NCBI RefSeq assembly: GCF_001816125.1
Contig: NZ_MDZA01000277.1
Coordinates: 1-39,654, forward strand
DNA length: 39,654 nucleotides
Source of the DNA: Hymenobacter coccineus
GTDB lineage: Bacteria; Bacteroidota; Bacteroidia; Cytophagales; Hymenobacteraceae
Direction of reading: 5' to 3'
Positions 8,531-16,697 of the stretch are shown here, in pieces. Numbering within the stretch: the stretch's first letter is position 1; the number at the start of each line of letters is the position of its first letter. The notes beneath the pieces are model-generated. The model searched no databases. It saw only the letters and a program-made list of their open reading frames with translations, and was not told where the DNA came from. The translations under genes were made by a program, and so were the position numbers.

Positions 8531-9487
8531 CTACTTCACGCCCACCAGCTCCACATCGAAGCGCAGCACGGCGTTGGGTGGGATGTCGGCCCCGGCGCCG
8601 CGGGTACCGTAGGCCAATGGCGACGGGATGAGCAGGATGGCCTTGCTGCCCGTGGGCAGCGCCGCAATGGCCTGGTCCCAGCCCGTAATGACCTGGCCCT
8701 GGCCCAGCGGGAAGTCAATCGGCACGTTGCCGTGCTGGGCCGAGGCGTCGAATACCTTGCCCGTGGCCAGCACGCTGCCCTTGTAGAGCACGCTCACTAC
8801 CTGGCCTTTCTTGGGCAGGGGCCCCTTGCCGGTGCGGGTGATGACGTAGGAGGTGCCGCCGGGCGTTTTGCGGGCCACCAGCTTGTTCCTTTTGAGGTAG
8901 GCCTGGATTTGGGCGTTGTCCTTCACCAGCTGCTGGGCCGAGGCGGCGGCGTCCTTTTTGGCCTGCTCGGCGCGCAGCTTCTGCTCGCGGGCGGTCAGCT
9001 CCTCGCGGCTCACCAACTCGAAGGCGCGGGCCGAAATCACCAGCACGTTGCCGGCCTGCTTGATGAACGGCGGCACCGGCTGGCCCTGAAACGTTTTGGC
9101 GAAGAGCGTATCGGCCGGCAAGCGGAACACGGCGCTGTCGCCGGGAAGGAGCAGGGCCACGGCCTCTTCTAAGGTGCCGCGGGGCGGCGTGGGCAGCAGC
9201 GGGAACGGCTGCGGCTTGGGTTGCAGGCGGCGGCTGCTCATCAGCACCGAATCGCGGCCGGTGCGGAACTCCAGGAACACGGTGAGGAACTGGCCGGCGC
9301 GGCTGGCGTAGGGCGCGTCCGTCGGCACCATGAGGGCCCGGGGGGCAAAGCGCCCGTCGGGGCCCTGGCGATACAGCTGGTAGTCGATGCCACTGGCGGT
9401 GCGGCCGGCGCTCGGCGCGCTCGGTACCTGGGCCGCGGCCCAGTGGCCGGCCAGCAAGGCGGCCGTCAAAATCATCCAAAAACGCAT
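8531..9487 (-). CDS. FKBP-type peptidyl-prolyl cis-trans isomerase, exported, tandem FKBP-like domains
   Basis: 318 residues from the ATG at 9487, chosen because a signal peptide follows directly (MRFWMILTAALLAGHWAAAQ). Longer in-frame readings add a Pro/Arg-rich leader. The C-terminal third is a standard FKBP domain (GQVVSVLYKG, GKVFDASAQHG, QVITGWDQAIAALPTGSKA, PSPLAYGTRGAGADIPPNAVL, FDVELV). The N-terminal half (SGIDYQLYRQG to PADTLF, PFIKQAGNV) resembles a degenerate second FKBP fold, linked by a charged helical stretch (REELTAREQKLRAEQAKK). Expected site is the periplasm, assisting protein folding. It is one of three FKBP genes in a row. Its paralogue at 10219-11217 has the same architecture. 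Confidence 0.88.
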   Translation of the reverse strand: MRFWMILTAALLAGHWAAAQVPSAPSAGRTASGIDYQLYRQGPDGRFAPRALMVPTDAPYASRAGQFLTVFLEFRTGRDSVLMSSRRLQPKPQPFPLLPTPPRGTLEEAVALLLPGDSAVFRLPADTLFAKTFQGQPVPPFIKQAGNVLVISARAFELVSREELTAREQKLRAEQAKKDAAASAQQLVKDNAQIQAYLKRNKLVARKTPGGTSYVITRTGKGPLPKKGQVVSVLYKGSVLATGKVFDASAQHGNVPIDFPLGQGQVITGWDQAIAALPTGSKAILLIPSPLAYGTRGAGADIPPNAVLRFDVELVGVK

Positions 9488-9555
9488 GGGGTGGCGATTA
9501 AATAAAGGAAGTGGGAGAGGGCAAAAAGGCCCGGTGGGGCCCCGCCGAAAACGAA

Positions 9556-9592
9556 CGCACCCCGCCCCGCAGCAAGCGCGGAACGGGGTGCG
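9556..9592 (-). terminator. probable terminator of the nrnA-FKBP-FKBP operon
   Basis: A hairpin with cgcaccccg (9556-9564) pairing with cggggtgcg (9584-9592) lies just downstream of the gene ending at 9614 on the minus strand. The stem continues with two mismatches into ccgc. The following minus-strand bases gttcgtttt are only moderately T-rich, so termination strength is uncertain. Confidence 0.5.
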
Positions 9593-9613
9593 CAGCAACC
9601 GGTGCCGCCGACG

Positions 9614-10201
9614 CTAGGGCGAAACGGTTACGATTTGCATGTCAAACAGAATGGGCGTATCGGGCGGAATCGGGCCGTAACCACTAGGCCCGTAGGCCAG
9701 GTAAGAAGGAATGAGCAGCAGCTTGCGGTCGCCCTGACGCATGAGCGACACGCCCTCTTTCCACCCTTCAATCAGGCTAGTGATTCCCACCGTGTAATCA
9801 AAGCTTTTAGATGGGGCATTATCGGAAGTGTCAAACACCGTGTTTTCCACCGCCTTGCTCACATACTTGCCCGTGTACTTCACGCTGATTTGCTTACCAG
9901 CGGTTACTTGCGTGCCGGTACCGGCCGTCAGCGTTACTAAGTACAGGCCTGAAGCGGTGCGCTGGTAGTCGGCGGCGGTGTAGTTGTGGCGCTTGAGGTA
10001 GCCCTGAATGATGGTATCGTCAATGATCTGGTACTTCGCCTGGTGGTCCTTGGAAGCTTGCACCGCCGCGTCGTACGCACTGGTATCAATGGCTGTGTTG
10101 CAGCTCCACAGGGCCGGCGAAGCGCACAGCACCAGCAAGCTCAGCAGCCCAACCTGAGCCCGGAAACGAAGCAAAAAAGATTTTATTGACGACACCTGCA
10201 T
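9614..10201 (-). CDS. FKBP-type peptidyl-prolyl isomerase, lipoprotein, GldI-like
   Basis: 195 residues. The N-terminus has a hydrophobic segment ending ALWSC, a plausible lipobox with Cys34, so probably a lipoprotein. The C-terminal FKBP domain is clear (ISVKYTGKYVSK, FDYTVGITSLIEGWKEGVSLMRQGDRKLLLIPSYLAYGP, IPPDTPILFDMQIV). Size, lipidation and position next to a DHH phosphoesterase and another FKBP recall GldI, the gliding-linked FKBP lipoprotein of Bacteroidota. That is a family-level comparison, not proof. It starts 17 bases after the stop of the upstream FKBP gene, so it is the last gene of that operon. Confidence 0.87.
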   Translation of the reverse strand: MQVSSIKSFLLRFRAQVGLLSLLVLCASPALWSCNTAIDTSAYDAAVQASKDHQAKYQIIDDTIIQGYLKRHNYTAADYQRTASGLYLVTLTAGTGTQVTAGKQISVKYTGKYVSKAVENTVFDTSDNAPSKSFDYTVGITSLIEGWKEGVSLMRQGDRKLLLIPSYLAYGPSGYGPIPPDTPILFDMQIVTVSP

Positions 10202-10218
10202 AGTTGGTTTTTAAGAAA

Positions 10219-11217
10219 TTACTTAACGTCGACCAGCTCCACGTCGAAGCGCAGCGGCGAGTTGGCCGGAATGTCGGCCCCGGCGCCCTGCTGCCCGTAA
10301 GCCAGCGTGGACGGAATCAGGAACGTGGCCTTGCTGCCTTTGCTGAGCAGCGCCACGGCCTCATCCCAGCCCGGAATCACCTTGCCCTGGCCGAGCGGGA
10401 AAGAGAACGGCTCGCCCGGGTGCTTGTCCGACGAGTCGAACACCTTGCCGTCGAGTAGCATGCCGGTGTACTTCATGGTCACCGTCTGGCCTTGCTTGGC
10501 CAGAGGCCCCGCGCCGGGCGTCGTTACCTGGTAGTAGATGCCCGAGGGGGTCTTTTTCAGGCCGGTCAGGCTTTTGCTTTTGGCGTAGGCTTGCAGGGCG
10601 GCGTCGTCCTTTTTCAGTTGGTCACCGGCGAAGGCCATCATCTGGCGCTGCTGCTCGGCCATCATTTTCTGCTGCAAATCCTGCTGCATGGTCATGGCGG
10701 CGGCTTGGTCGATGAGGCCGCGGGTGGCCACGTGCAGCACCACCACGTTGCCGGCCTTCTTGAGGAAGGGAGGCACGGGGCGGGACGGATTGGGGCCCTG
10801 GGGCTTGAAGAGGGAGTCGGCGTTGAAGCGGAATACGGCGCTGTCGCCGGGCATTAGCAGGGCAAATGCCTCTTCGGGCGTGCCCTTGCGCTTCACTTCC
10901 TGCAACGGCAGCGGCACCAGCGCGCCTTGGAACTTGGTGCGGGTGCTTTCCAGTACCGAGTCTTTGCCGGTGCGGGTGTCGATGTAGGCCGTCAGGAACT
11001 TGCCCACCCGGTCCTTGTAGGTCGGGTCAGCGTCGCCGCTGATGTCGCGCCGCTCGTACTTGCTGCCTACTTTTTTGAAGATTTTGTACTCGATGCCCGA
11101 TTTCGTTTTGGCGAAGTCGCCGCCACCGACCTTGTCGCAGGCCGCGGTGGAAAACAGAAGGCCCAGCAAGCTGGCCCCCAGGGCCAGGTGCCGCCCAGAG
11201 CGGAAGGAAGAACGCAT
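10219..11217 (-). CDS. FKBP-type peptidyl-prolyl isomerase, lipoprotein, tandem FKBP-like domains
   Basis: 332 residues from the ATG at 11217. The signal sequence ends LLFSTAAC, a likely lipobox. The N-terminal half (SGIEYKIFKKVG, FLTAYIDTRTGKDSVLEST, GTPEEAFALLMPGDSAVFRF) is a degenerate FKBP-like domain. A Met/Gln-rich coiled stretch (AAAMTMQQDLQQKMMAEQQ) follows, then a complete FKBP domain (VTMKYTGMLLDGKVFDSSDK, KVIPGWDEAVALLSKGSKA, PSTLAYGQQGAGADIPANSP). In the raw sequence this gene is in frame with the upstream DHH phosphoesterase because of a one-base frame break there, giving an apparent 712-residue fusion. I annotate it as a separate gene because the lipoprotein signal starts at its own ATG. 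Confidence 0.87.
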   Translation of the reverse strand: MRSSFRSGRHLALGASLLGLLFSTAACDKVGGGDFAKTKSGIEYKIFKKVGSKYERRDISGDADPTYKDRVGKFLTAYIDTRTGKDSVLESTRTKFQGALVPLPLQEVKRKGTPEEAFALLMPGDSAVFRFNADSLFKPQGPNPSRPVPPFLKKAGNVVVLHVATRGLIDQAAAMTMQQDLQQKMMAEQQRQMMAFAGDQLKKDDAALQAYAKSKSLTGLKKTPSGIYYQVTTPGAGPLAKQGQTVTMKYTGMLLDGKVFDSSDKHPGEPFSFPLGQGKVIPGWDEAVALLSKGSKATFLIPSTLAYGQQGAGADIPANSPLRFDVELVDVK

Positions 11218-11284
11218 GAACGTGCTAAAGTGTGAGGAAAAACAAAGTTGGGGCAACCAATGGAAGCGCAAAGGTAAGGGCGGG

Positions 11285-12330
11285 CTAGGCCACGGGCGGC
11301 GCGGCGGCCACGGGCTCGCCCACCAGCTGCTCCTTGTACTGGGGCAGCAGGCCCAGGAAGCGCTCGACGTGGGCGCCAAAGGCAGGTAGCTGATGCCGCC
11401 GGCGGCGTTGTGGTGGCCGCCGCCCTCAAAATGCTGGCGTGAAAAATCGCTCACCGAAAAGTCGCCCACCGAGCGGAAGGAAATCTTCACGGCCGAGCCG
11501 CGGTCGATGAAAATAGCGGCGAATACGATGCCCTCGATGCTGAGTGCGTAGTTCACCAGGCCCTCAGTATCGCCGGTTTTGCTGTCGTAGGCGCGCAGCT
11601 CGTCGCGGGTAATGGCGATGTATGCCGTGTTAAACTCGCGGTTGACGACCAGCTTGTCCTTCAGCACGAAGCCCAGGAAGCGCAGCCGGATTTCGGAGTG
11701 CGAGTCGTAGATGCGGCGGTGCACGGCCGACAGGTCGATGCCCGCGCTCAGCAGCTCGGCGATGATGAGGTGCACGTTGCGCGAGGTGCTGGGGTGGCGG
11801 AACGAGCCCGTGTCCGTCATGATGCCCGCGTACAGGGCCTCGCCCATGGCCTTGGTCACCTGGGCCTGGTCGCCCAGGTCGCGGATGATTTCAAAGATCA
11901 GCTCGGCCGTAGCCGCCGCCCCGGGGTTCGAAAAACTGATGTCGGCAAACGACTCAGGCTGCTGGTGGTGGTCGATGAGCACCTTTGTGCCGGGAGCGTT
12001 GCGCACGTATTCCCCAATCTCGTTGATGCGGGCCAGGCAGCTGAAATCAAGGCAGAAAATGACTTCGGCGCGCTGCACGAGGTCGCGCACCTGGTGGTCG
12101 TTTTGGCGCTTGTCGTATATCACCACCTCATCGTTGCCGCCCATCCAGTTCAGGAAGGCCGGGTAGTCGGAGGGCGTAACCACCGTGACGTGGTGGCCGT
12201 GCTGCTTGAGGTAGGCCGCCCAAGCAAGCGACGAGCCGAGGGCGTCGGCGTCGGGCTTGTGGTGGGTGGTGATGAAAACTTGGCGGGGCTGCGCGAGCAG
12301 CGCCTGTAGTTCGGCAAGGGGGGTGGTCAT
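11285..12330 (-). CDS. nrnA: DHH/DHHA1 phosphoesterase, NrnA-like (C-terminus frameshifted)
   Basis: About 348 residues when the frame is corrected. NrnA-type enzymes degrade nanoRNA or cyclic dinucleotide products and dephosphorylate pAp. Metal-binding motifs are complete: HKPDAD (24-29), LDFS with Asp95, IDHH (119-122) and the DHHA1 signature GGGHHNAAGG near residue 320. After GGISYLP the reading frame loses the conserved ending. The next frame supplies FGAHVERFLGLLPQYKEQLV and stops at 11285-11287. One base appears to be missing near 11376-11384 (run gccaaaggc). Uncorrected, translation runs on into the downstream FKBP gene. The ATG at 12330 is preferred to one nine codons upstream because MTTPLAELQ begins the conserved region. 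It is divergent from ndk. Confidence 0.85.
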
Positions 12331-12498
12331 CGACAACGTAAGAAGCCTGGGTATCAACTAAGGGCCGGGCCCTCAGGGCCAAGTGGGCGGCAAAAGTCGG
12401 AAGAAATCCGTTCCCAACAACCGAAGCCCCCCCGAAGGTTCGCGGCGGCCGGCCCAACGGGGCCCCCGGCTGGGCCGGCGCGCCGCCCAAGTTGTGGC

Positions 12499-12506
12499 TA
12501 CTTTTG
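12499..12506 (+). promoter_or_regulatory. ndk promoter, -7 box TACTTTTG
   Basis: Full match to the Bacteroidota -7 consensus TAnnTTTG, 48 bases before the ndk ATG. No good -33 TTTG was found at the usual distance, so only the -7 element is supported. Confidence 0.45.
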
Positions 12507-12553
12507 TGCCCTCAACCGTTTCATTTACTCTTTTTACCAACCCCTCCCGCCTC

Positions 12554-12961
12554 ATGGCTACTAACCGCACATTCACAATGATTAAGCCCGACGCCGTTCT
12601 GGAAAACCACATCGGTGGCATTCTGGGCATGATGGAGGCCGGCGGCTTCCGCGTCGTGGAGCTTCAGAAAATTGCCCTGACGGCCGAGCGCGCCGGCGAA
12701 TTTTACGCCGTGCACAAGGAGCGCCCCTTCTACCAGGACCTGGTAAAGTACATGTCGAGCGGCCCCATCGTAGCCGCCGTGCTCGAGAAAGACAACGCCG
12801 TGGCCGACTTCCGCACCCTCATTGGCGCCACCAACCCGGCCCAGGCCGCCGAAGGCACCATCCGGAAGAAGTATGCCAAGAGCATCGAAGCCAACGCCGT
12901 GCACGGCTCCGACTCCGACGAGAACGCCCAAATCGAAGCCGATTTCTTCTTCGGCAAGTAG
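12554..12961 (+). CDS. ndk: nucleoside-diphosphate kinase
   Basis: 135 residues. Transfers the gamma phosphate from ATP to NDPs through a phospho-histidine. The active-site block [12 protein letters not shown] contains His117, and TMIKPDAV near the start carries Lys11. Length and motif order match the family. The ATG at 12554 is chosen since [14 protein letters not shown] is the standard beginning. The open frame extends 57 codons further upstream only as an unconserved Arg/Pro-rich leader. The gene is monocistronic, with a -7 box upstream and a strong terminator downstream. Confidence 0.97.
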   Translation: MATNRTFTMIKPDAVLENHIGGILGMMEAGGFRVVELQKIALTAERAGEFYAVHKERPFYQDLVKYMSSGPIVAAVLEKDNAVADFRTLIGATNPAQAAEGTIRKKYAKSIEANAVHGSDSDENAQIEADFFFGK

Positions 12962-12967
12962 TCTGTA

Positions 12968-12998
12968 GGGCCCCAGGCTTAGCCGCTGTCTGGGGCCC
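12968..12998. repeat. short inverted repeat built from two GGGGCCC-type motifs
   Basis: gggccccag (12968-12976) pairs with ctggggccc (12990-12998) around a 13-base loop, immediately after the ndk stop codon. It stands directly before the T-tailed terminator and shows how the abundant GGGCCC motif is also used in hairpins here. Confidence 0.6.
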
Positions 12999-13004
12999 AA
13001 AATC

Positions 13005-13047
13005 AACAAAAAACCCGCGTTGCAGCGTGCAGCGCGGGTTTTTTGTT
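13005..13047. terminator. ndk terminator (bidirectional form)
   Basis: 15-bp perfect stem: aacaaaaaacccgcg (13005-13019) with cgcgggttttttgtt (13033-13047). The loop contains a further tgca/tgca pairing. Runs of A and T on the two sides allow termination in either direction. In the + direction it terminates ndk. Confidence 0.85.
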
Positions 13048-13198
13048 GTACTGAAAACAGACTTTTTTTGTACCAACTATGTATTGACGAGCTTATACAA
13101 GCAGTTAAAGGTGATGCGATTGGGCCCCTTTGAAGGCGGTAAAGGCAGCGTCAGCAATGGGTAAGCAGCGCGCCAGGTGGGGCCCCAGGCGGCGGGCC

Positions 13199-14488
13199 CT
13201 ATGCCTGTTCAACAGATAGGAGAGAGCCCGCGCCGGCGGCTACGCTTTCAGTCGGCTGCTCCTCGTGCTTGTGCTTGAAGATGAACACGAACAGTATCGC
13301 AATGACCAGCGCATAGGCCGCAAATGCGAGCCAGATACCCTGCCAGTCCTTGTTACCGGCGGCATCGGTGAAATAGTTTTGGATGACGATGCCGCTGATG
13401 GAGCTGCCCAGCACGGCCCCGAAACCGTTGGTCATCATCATAAACAAGCCTTGGGCACTGGCCCGGATGTCGGGCTGGGTTTGGGTTTCGACAAACAGCG
13501 AGCCCGAGATGTTGAAGAAATCGAAGGCCATGCCGTACACGATGCACGACATGATAATCATCCAGAGACCATCAGCGGGGTTGCTGTAAGCCAGCAGGCC
13601 GAAGCGCAGTACCCAGGCCACCATGCTGAACAGCATAACCTGCTTGATGCCAAAGCGCCGCAGAAAGAACGGAATGGCCAGGATGAACAGCGTCTCGGAA
13701 ATCTGCGAAATCGACATAATGAAGGCCGGGTGCTGCACCGAGAGCGTGTCGCGGTAGGCGGGCACTTTGTCAAAATCGTGCAAAAAGGTGTCGCCGTAGG
13801 CATTGGTGAGCTGCAAGGCGGCCCCCAGCAGCAGGGCAAAGGCGAAGAACGTGGCCAGCTTCCGGTCGCGCAGCAGGGCAAACGATTTGAGGCCCAGCGC
13901 GTCAACCAGTGAGCGACTCGATACCCCTTTCGAAGGCGGCGGGCAGGCGGGCAGCGTGAAGGAGTAGAAGCCCAGCAGCAGCGCGGCGGCGGCGGCCACA
14001 AAAAACTGGTTGGCCGACTTCTCAAAGCCCAGGAACGTAACCGTCCACATGGCCGCGATGAAGCCGATGGTGCCCCAGACCCGGATGGGCGGGTAGTCCT
14101 TCACTACGTCGAGGTGCTGGCTCTTGAGGGCCGAGTACGACACGGCGATGGACAAGGCCAGCGTGGGCATGTAGAAAATCATGTTCAGCAGGATGACCCA
14201 GAAGAACACGGTGGGGTCCGTAACGAACGGGATGGCGCAGAGCGTGAGGCCGCCCAGCAGGTGCAGCACGCCGTAGAGCTTCTCGGCGTTCACCCACTTA
14301 TCGGCCATGATGCCCATGAGCGAGGGCATGAAGATGGAGGCGATGCCCATCGTGGAAAAGACGGCCCCGAACTGCGCTCCCGACCAGTGCTTGGTTTGAA
14401 ACCAGTACGCCCCAATGGTTATCAGCCACGCGCCCCAGATAAAAAATTGGAGGAAACTCAGAATGGTAAGTCGCAGCTTGATGCTCAT
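13199..14488 (-). CDS. nucleoside:proton symporter of the NHS/MFS family (NupG-like)
   Basis: 429 residues with about twelve transmembrane helices. The start MSIKLRLTILSFLQFFIWGAWLITIGAYWF and the following STMGIASIFMPSLMGIMADKW block are typical of the nucleoside permease (NupG/XapB) family. Likewise the central ALLLGAALQLTNAYGDTFLHDF and the late MAFDFFNISGSLFVETQT. These proteins import nucleosides driven by the proton gradient. tdk and ndk are encoded nearby but not in the same operon. A -7-like TAACTTTA on the minus strand near 14535-14542 could serve it. Substrate range cannot be read from the sequence. Confidence 0.88.
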   Translation of the reverse strand: MSIKLRLTILSFLQFFIWGAWLITIGAYWFQTKHWSGAQFGAVFSTMGIASIFMPSLMGIMADKWVNAEKLYGVLHLLGGLTLCAIPFVTDPTVFFWVILLNMIFYMPTLALSIAVSYSALKSQHLDVVKDYPPIRVWGTIGFIAAMWTVTFLGFEKSANQFFVAAAAALLLGFYSFTLPACPPPSKGVSSRSLVDALGLKSFALLRDRKLATFFAFALLLGAALQLTNAYGDTFLHDFDKVPAYRDTLSVQHPAFIMSISQISETLFILAIPFFLRRFGIKQVMLFSMVAWVLRFGLLAYSNPADGLWMIIMSCIVYGMAFDFFNISGSLFVETQTQPDIRASAQGLFMMMTNGFGAVLGSSISGIVIQNYFTDAAGNKDWQGIWLAFAAYALVIAILFVFIFKHKHEEQPTESVAAGAGSLLSVEQA

Positions 14489-14630
14489 GCCGGCGCAGCG
14501 TTAAAGTTTTCGGAAAAGGGGTTTTTGCCCCTAAAGTTACATGATAAATAAAACAGGCCCCGGCGTGCGTCATTAGCAGGATTCAAGATAGAAAACGATC
14601 TATATTTCCGTTTGCTTTCTACCGTTCGCC

Positions 14631-15428
14631 ATGCAAAAAGCTACGGCGCTTGGCCTTCGCGGCCACTTGCTTGTACACCGCCGCTTTCCTGGCTACCGTG
14701 CTGCTGCACGAGCTGGCCCACGCGCTGACGGCGCTGGCCGTTGGGGTGCACCCAACCCTGTTCAACTCGCACGTCGACGCTCCGCCGGCTGGGCCCCGGC
14801 CGGAAATATTGATTGCTCTGGCCGGCCCGGTATTCAGCCTGGCGCAGGGCGTGGCGGCCCTGGTCCTCGCAGCTCGCGGGCGTAGCACGGGCCCCGGGCC
14901 CTATTTGGGTTGTTTCTGGGGGTATTCGGCATTATAAATTTCCTGGGCTACGTGATGACCGGCCCGGTGGTGGATTACGGCGACGTGGGCCAAGCCGAAA
15001 AGCTGCTGGGTGTGCCCGTGGCTGCTGCCATCGTAGCCGCGGTGGCCGCTGCCCTGGCCGTGACGCTGGCTGTGCGGGCTACAGCGCCGCTGTTCCTGCG
15101 CTTTGTGCCCGCGCCGGGCCCCGGGGCCCGGCGCGGTAGTGGCGCAAAAGCGGCCCTACCTGCGGGCGTTGCTGCTGTGGCCGTGGTTGCTGGGCTCGGT
15201 CGTCGTCACGGCGCTGTCGTGGCCCTGGCCCACGGTGCTCAGCCTCGTGTACCCGCCCATGAGCAGCATGGTGCTGGGGGCCGCTTTTGGGGCCGCCATT
15301 GGCCGGGCCGATTTGCTGGGGGCCCCAGCGGCGCCCGCCGTGCTAAGGGTGCCGCCGTGGCGCTGGCGTTGGCGCTGGGGGCCCTGGCGGTGGGGTATTG
15401 GCTGCTGCGGTGGGGAGTGCAGTTGTAA
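14631..15428 (+). pseudogene. M50-like membrane protein with HELAH motif, broken by four one-base frame changes
   Basis: A single membrane protein of about 265 residues can be rebuilt only by switching frames four times. ATG at 14631 followed by caaaaag seems to hold one extra A. Reading then gives LRRLAFAATCLYTAAFLATVLLHELAH, with the zinc motif HELAH at 14707-14721. Near 14898-14901 (gggccct) one base is missing, after which FGLFLGVFGIINFLGYVMTGP follows. Within the palindrome 15111-15134 there is one extra base, then VVAQKRPYLRALLLW. Between 15313 and 15345 one base is missing, then AKGAAVALALALGALAVGYWLL to the stop. No in-frame nonsense substitutions appear inside the segments. It is either a recent pseudogene or sequence error at homopolymers and GC palindromes. 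Peptidase activity is only suggested by HExxH. Confidence 0.7.
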
Positions 15429-15442
15429 AAGGGAAATAAAAA

Positions 15443-15471
15443 AAGCCCGCCTCCGGTTAGGAGGCGGGCTT
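15443..15471 (-). terminator. terminator of the superoxide dismutase gene
   Basis: Perfect 12-bp stem aagcccgcctcc (15443-15454) with ggaggcgggctt (15460-15471) and a five-base loop. Read on the minus strand it is followed by ttttttt, and it lies 29 bases after the sod stop codon. Confidence 0.88.
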
Positions 15472-15499
15472 CGAGCAAGCTGCTAAAGCAGCGCGCAAA

Positions 15500-16108
15500 T
15501 TACTTGGCGTCGGCGAAGCGCTTGTTCACCTCGTCCCAGTTGATGAGGTTGAAGAAGGCAGCAATGTAGTCGGGCCGGCGGTTTTGGTACTTCAGGTAGT
15601 AGGCGTGCTCCCATACGTCGAGGCCCAGGACGGGCATGCCCTTGCAACCGGTGTCGGGCATCAGTGGGTTGTCCTGGTTAGGCGTCGAGCAGATTTGCAG
15701 CGAGCCGTCGGCCTGCTTGCACAGCCAGGCCCAGCCCGAGCCGAAGCGCGTGGTGGCCGCCTTGGCAAATTCTTCCTTGAACTTCTCGTAGCTGCCGAAC
15801 GCTTCGGTGATGGCCTCGGCCACGGCCCCGGTGGGCTGCCCGCCGCCGTTGGGCGAGAGGATGGTCCAGAACAGGGAGTGGTTCCAGTGGCCACCGCCGT
15901 TGTTGCGCACCGCGGGCGGCGCAGCCGCAATGTTGTGCAGAATCTCTTCGATGGGCTGGTTCTCCATCGCTGTGCCAGCAATGGCGGCGTTCAGGTTCGT
16001 AACGTAGGCCTGGTGGTGCTTCGTGTGGTGAATCTCCATCGTTTGCGCGTCAAACGTGGGTTCCAGCGCGTCGTAGGCGTAGGGCAGCTTGGGCAGTTCA
16101 AAAGCCAT
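15500..16108 (-). CDS. sodA: superoxide dismutase, Fe/Mn family
   Basis: 202 residues, cytoplasmic. Converts superoxide to hydrogen peroxide and oxygen. Metal ligands are His27 (EIHHTKHH), His77 ([11 protein letters not shown]), Asp164 and His168 (LDVWEHAYY). The block [15 protein letters not shown] resembles the manganese-type more than the iron-type enzymes. Metal preference cannot be settled from sequence, and cambialistic enzymes are common in Bacteroidota. A short insertion (PDTGCKG) precedes the Asp motif. It is transcribed alone from a promoter overlapping the end of tadA and ends at a strong terminator. Confidence 0.95.
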   Translation of the reverse strand: MAFELPKLPYAYDALEPTFDAQTMEIHHTKHHQAYVTNLNAAIAGTAMENQPIEEILHNIAAAPPAVRNNGGGHWNHSLFWTILSPNGGGQPTGAVAEAITEAFGSYEKFKEEFAKAATTRFGSGWAWLCKQADGSLQICSTPNQDNPLMPDTGCKGMPVLGLDVWEHAYYLKYQNRRPDYIAAFFNLINWDEVNKRFADAK

Positions 16109-16187
16109 AATTGAAAAGGGTAAAGTGAAAGAATAGGCACCTCTGCAACCACCAACTACCCCGCGGGGTTGCTGGCGGCGCAGCGGG

Positions 16188-16195
16188 CAAAGTTA
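16188..16195 (-). promoter_or_regulatory. sod promoter, -7 box TAACTTTG overlapping the tadA stop codon
   Basis: On the minus strand the sequence TAACTTTG matches TAnnTTTG completely. Its first three bases are the tadA stop codon TAA. The sod ATG lies about 80 bases downstream. The -33 region is weak (tttttcg). Confidence 0.45.
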
Positions 16196-16630
16196 TCCTT
16201 GTCTACGTTTGGCGCGAAAAAACGACTGCATTAGGGCGGCGCACTCGGGGGCCCGCACGCCGCCGCGCAGCTCGGTGCGCGGGTGGAGTAGGGGCCCGTG
16301 CCGCCGGAAGCCGGTTTTCGGCTCTTCGGCCCCGTACACCACGGCCCGCAGCTGTGCCCAGGCGCTGGCCCCGGCGCACATCACGCAGGGCTCCACGGTC
16401 ACGTAGAGGGTGCAGTCGGCCAGGTATTTGTTGCCCAGGTGGTTGGCGGCGGCCGTGAGGGCCAACATCTCGGCGTGGGCCGTCACGTCGCGCAGGCGCT
16501 CGGTTTGGTTGTGGCCCCGGCCGATGATTTTATTTTCCAGCACCACCACCGCCCCGATGGGAATTTCGCCGGCCGCCAGCGCCGCGTGGGCTTCGCGCAG
16601 GGCCTGGGCCATGAAGTCGTCGTCGGTCAT
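16193..16630 (-). CDS. tadA: tRNA adenosine(34) deaminase TadA / nucleoside deaminase family
   Basis: 145 residues. Zinc-dependent deaminase with the HAE motif (His52, Glu54) and PCVMC (Cys82, Cys85). NQTERLRDVTAHAEMLAL and AQLRAVVYGAEEPKTG are TadA-like. TadA converts A34 to inosine in tRNA-Arg(ACG). The length is normal. Related guanine or cytosine deaminases share the motifs, so the substrate is inferred. It is the last coding frame before the sod promoter and lies 67 bases after the gene at 16698-17243. Confidence 0.9.
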   Translation of the reverse strand: MTDDDFMAQALREAHAALAAGEIPIGAVVVLENKIIGRGHNQTERLRDVTAHAEMLALTAAANHLGNKYLADCTLYVTVEPCVMCAGASAWAQLRAVVYGAEEPKTGFRRHGPLLHPRTELRGGVRAPECAALMQSFFRAKRRQG

Positions 16631-16697
16631 GGCGCGCCAGGTTTCGCGGGGTAAAAACAGGTTTCGCAGAGAAAGCGCCGTCTAGGGCCCCGGGGCC

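Noticed and set aside
10219..12357. A 712-residue DHH-FKBP fusion protein
   Set aside because: The join is a one-base frame break. The segment between the two genes translates as low-complexity filler and the FKBP half has its own lipoprotein start.
12383..12553. 57-residue N-terminal extension of ndk
   Set aside because: Arg/Pro-rich, covers the promoter box, and the conserved protein begins at 12554.
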